Notes under the pieces: generated by a model
The model's database searches: none
The model's input: only the letters and a program-made list of their open reading frames with translations
Told to the model about the DNA's origin: nothing
Made by a program: the position numbers and the translations under genes
Origin: Candidatus Colimorpha enterica
GTDB taxonomy: Bacteria > Bacillota > Clostridia > Oscillospirales > CAG-272
Assembly: GCA_018065475.1 (NCBI GenBank)
Contig: JAGHTD010000017.1
Location: 1 to 6,021 of the forward strand
Direction of reading: 5' to 3'
Length of the DNA: 6,021 nt
Shown: in pieces, positions 5,124-6,021 of the stretch
How positions within the stretch are numbered: position 1 is the first letter of the stretch
Layout: the number at the start of each line of letters is the position of its first letter

Positions 5124-5163
5124 GGCGACAGGCGCAAGCTTCCATTTATTTCAGGAGAAAAAA

Positions 5164-5646
5164 ATGTCCGATTTCATAGAAGCGCTTAACGAAGCGATCT
5201 CGGTCAACCCGAGCTATAAGATCATACTGCCGATACTTCTCGGAGTTTTCATAGCGATCATCATAACCTACGTCAACAAGGCGAAGTACGGCAAGTTTCT
5301 GAAAGCGATCCGCAAAATCGGAGCCGACAGCGAGGAAAACGCGGTAAAACCCGAGGATCTCGGCGTTGAAGTTCCGGGTTCTATCCTCCGCCAGATCGAC
5401 AAAGGCGGCTACGGAGTCGGAAAAATGGTCAAAAAAACCGAGGACGGACGGCTTTATATGCCCGTCGATATGCAGGTGAGGTCGGAAACCGTTTACGGCA
5501 CAAAGGAGCTTCACCCCGTCGCCGGACTGCTCATCCTCCTCGCCTTCATCCTGCTTTTCGTCCTCCTGCTCAGATTTTTCCCGATGGTGATGGAGTTCCT
5601 TGAGACCTCCGTCGATGCGCTGAAAGAACAGTTCGGGACACAGTAA
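5164..5646 (+). CDS. Two-helix membrane protein of unknown function
   Basis: I do not recognise this 160-residue protein. It has a short N-terminal segment (1-17), a first hydrophobic helix at about 19-36 (KIILPILLGVFIAIIITYV), and a basic-start soluble middle of about 80 residues (38-116). The middle contains EDLGVEVPGSILRQIDKGGYG and a GRLYMPVDMQ segment. A very hydrophobic second helix follows at about 118-140 (VAGLLILLAFILLFVLLL), then a mostly acidic helical tail (142-160). There is no cleavable signal peptide pattern and no catalytic motif that I can see. AGGAG (5153-5157) lies 6 nt before the ATG, and codon usage resembles parA/serS, so it is very likely a real, resident gene. It lies alone, with a hairpin-rich block upstream and an R1 repeat downstream. 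Its position beside the candidate oriC is suggestive but does not establish a role. Confidence 0.88.
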   Translation: MSDFIEALNEAISVNPSYKIILPILLGVFIAIIITYVNKAKYGKFLKAIRKIGADSEENAVKPEDLGVEVPGSILRQIDKGGYGVGKMVKKTEDGRLYMPVDMQVRSETVYGTKELHPVAGLLILLAFILLFVLLLRFFPMVMEFLETSVDALKEQFGTQ

Positions 5647-5684
5647 AAGAGATTTTGGTGTTTGTATGGGCGGGTGCAGGTTTA

Positions 5685-5849
5685 GCCTCCCCTGTGTATA
5701 GGGGTAGAGATGAGCAAGCTCATCTCGATGACCGCGGAGCGGTGGAAGGGTTGTTGCTTGCAGGATGTTACTTTTGCCAAAAACAACCTCTCAGTTACCT
5801 TACGGTGACAGCTCCCACTTACGAGAGATGCTTCGCATCTCGGGGAGCC
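5685..5849. repeat. R1 palindromic repeat, copy 3 (about 165 bp)
   Basis: The left arm has CCTCCCC...AGGGGT (5686 to about 5705, imperfect), hairpin GAGATGAG-CAAG-CTCATCTC (5707-5726) and CCGC-GGA-GCGG, then GGAAGGGTTGT (about 5743-5754). The right arm has AACAACCTCTC, hairpin GTTACC-TTAC-GGTGAC (about 5794-5809) and outer stem CTCCC/GGGAG, which encloses GAGATGC-TTC-GCATCTC. That inner hairpin is also found at 2521-2537 next to the DUF559 gene. It may terminate transcription after the membrane-protein gene. Confidence 0.86.
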
Positions 5850-5880
5850 TGTACGTATTTGCTATGCTCGGCTTGATCCT

Positions 5881-5996
5881 CCCGATTGATGATTGACGAT
5901 TATTGTTGACTATATTCAAAATGAGAGATGATCGACGCTGTCCAGCTCCCTCCGGGAGGGAGCTGTCAACGCAGTTGACTGAAGGAGCCCGGCGAT
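5881..5996 (+). repeat. R3 palindromic repeat, copy 3
   Basis: This is the best-formed R3 copy: AATGAGAGATGATCG, then hairpin AGCTCCCTCCGGGAGGGAGCT (about 5944-5964), hairpin GTCAAC-GCA-GTTGAC (5965-5979) and end GAAGGAGCCCGGCGAT (5981-5996). It aligns with 4321-4400 and, in reverse, with 4519-4593. A degenerate R2 unit end precedes it. Nothing else is visible between 5850 and 6021. Confidence 0.85.
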
Positions 5997-6021
5997 CACT
6001 CTATTTTACAGAAATCTATAC

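Noticed and set aside
4829..5137. Minus-strand frame of 102 codons across the hairpin block
   Set aside because: It is made of direct-repeat and hairpin DNA, is rich in Arg/Ser/Phe without domain structure, and runs into the DnaA-trio and AT-rich region. It looks like translated repeat DNA.
5655..5876. Plus-strand frame of 73 codons after the membrane-protein gene
   Set aside because: Almost wholly encoded by R1 copy 3; no ribosome binding site of quality.

Overview
The window looks like the origin-proximal chromosome of an uncultured Clostridia bacterium, most likely of the Oscillospiraceae/Ruminococcaceae type. The evidence is the gene set (parA-parB, serS), Firmicutes-type promoter and ribosome binding sites, fairly GC-rich codons combined with A-rich gene starts, and the kinds of palindromic intergenic repeats. 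The assignment is an inference from gene content and style; no rRNA or other marker is present.

Layout. 1-200: a noncoding leader with a near-perfect parS site, a pyrimidine-rich tract and a consensus sigma-A promoter. 238-1924: parA and parB, with a perfect parS site overlapping the parA stop codon. 1980-2770: a composite insertion made of palindromic repeats (family R1) around a small AT-richer gene for a DUF559/Vsr-like PD-(D/E)XK nuclease, whose last codons and stop codon lie inside a repeat hairpin. 2822-4108: serS, followed by a weak terminator-like hairpin. 4180-4600: tandem 60-bp repeats (R2) and an inverted pair of a second palindromic repeat (R3). 4673-4860: a candidate chromosomal replication origin, with DnaA-box-like sites, a pair of TCCACAG/TTCCACAG boxes, a DnaA-trio-like CTA run and an AT-rich stretch. 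4883-5123: a hairpin-rich block bounded by a 29-bp direct repeat. 5164-5646: a gene of unknown function for a two-helix membrane protein. 5685-6000: another R1 copy followed by R2/R3 repeats.

The pieces fit an origin-segregation locus. ParB would load at the two parS sites and act with ParA to segregate the origin, and the candidate oriC lies about 3.8 kb from the nearer parS. dnaA and dnaN are not in the window, so the origin would be detached from dnaA, or dnaA lies just outside. The most unusual parts are this candidate origin and the repeat-nuclease composite inserted between parB and serS. The latter resembles in layout, but not in protein family, the REP/RAYT partnership of other bacteria.
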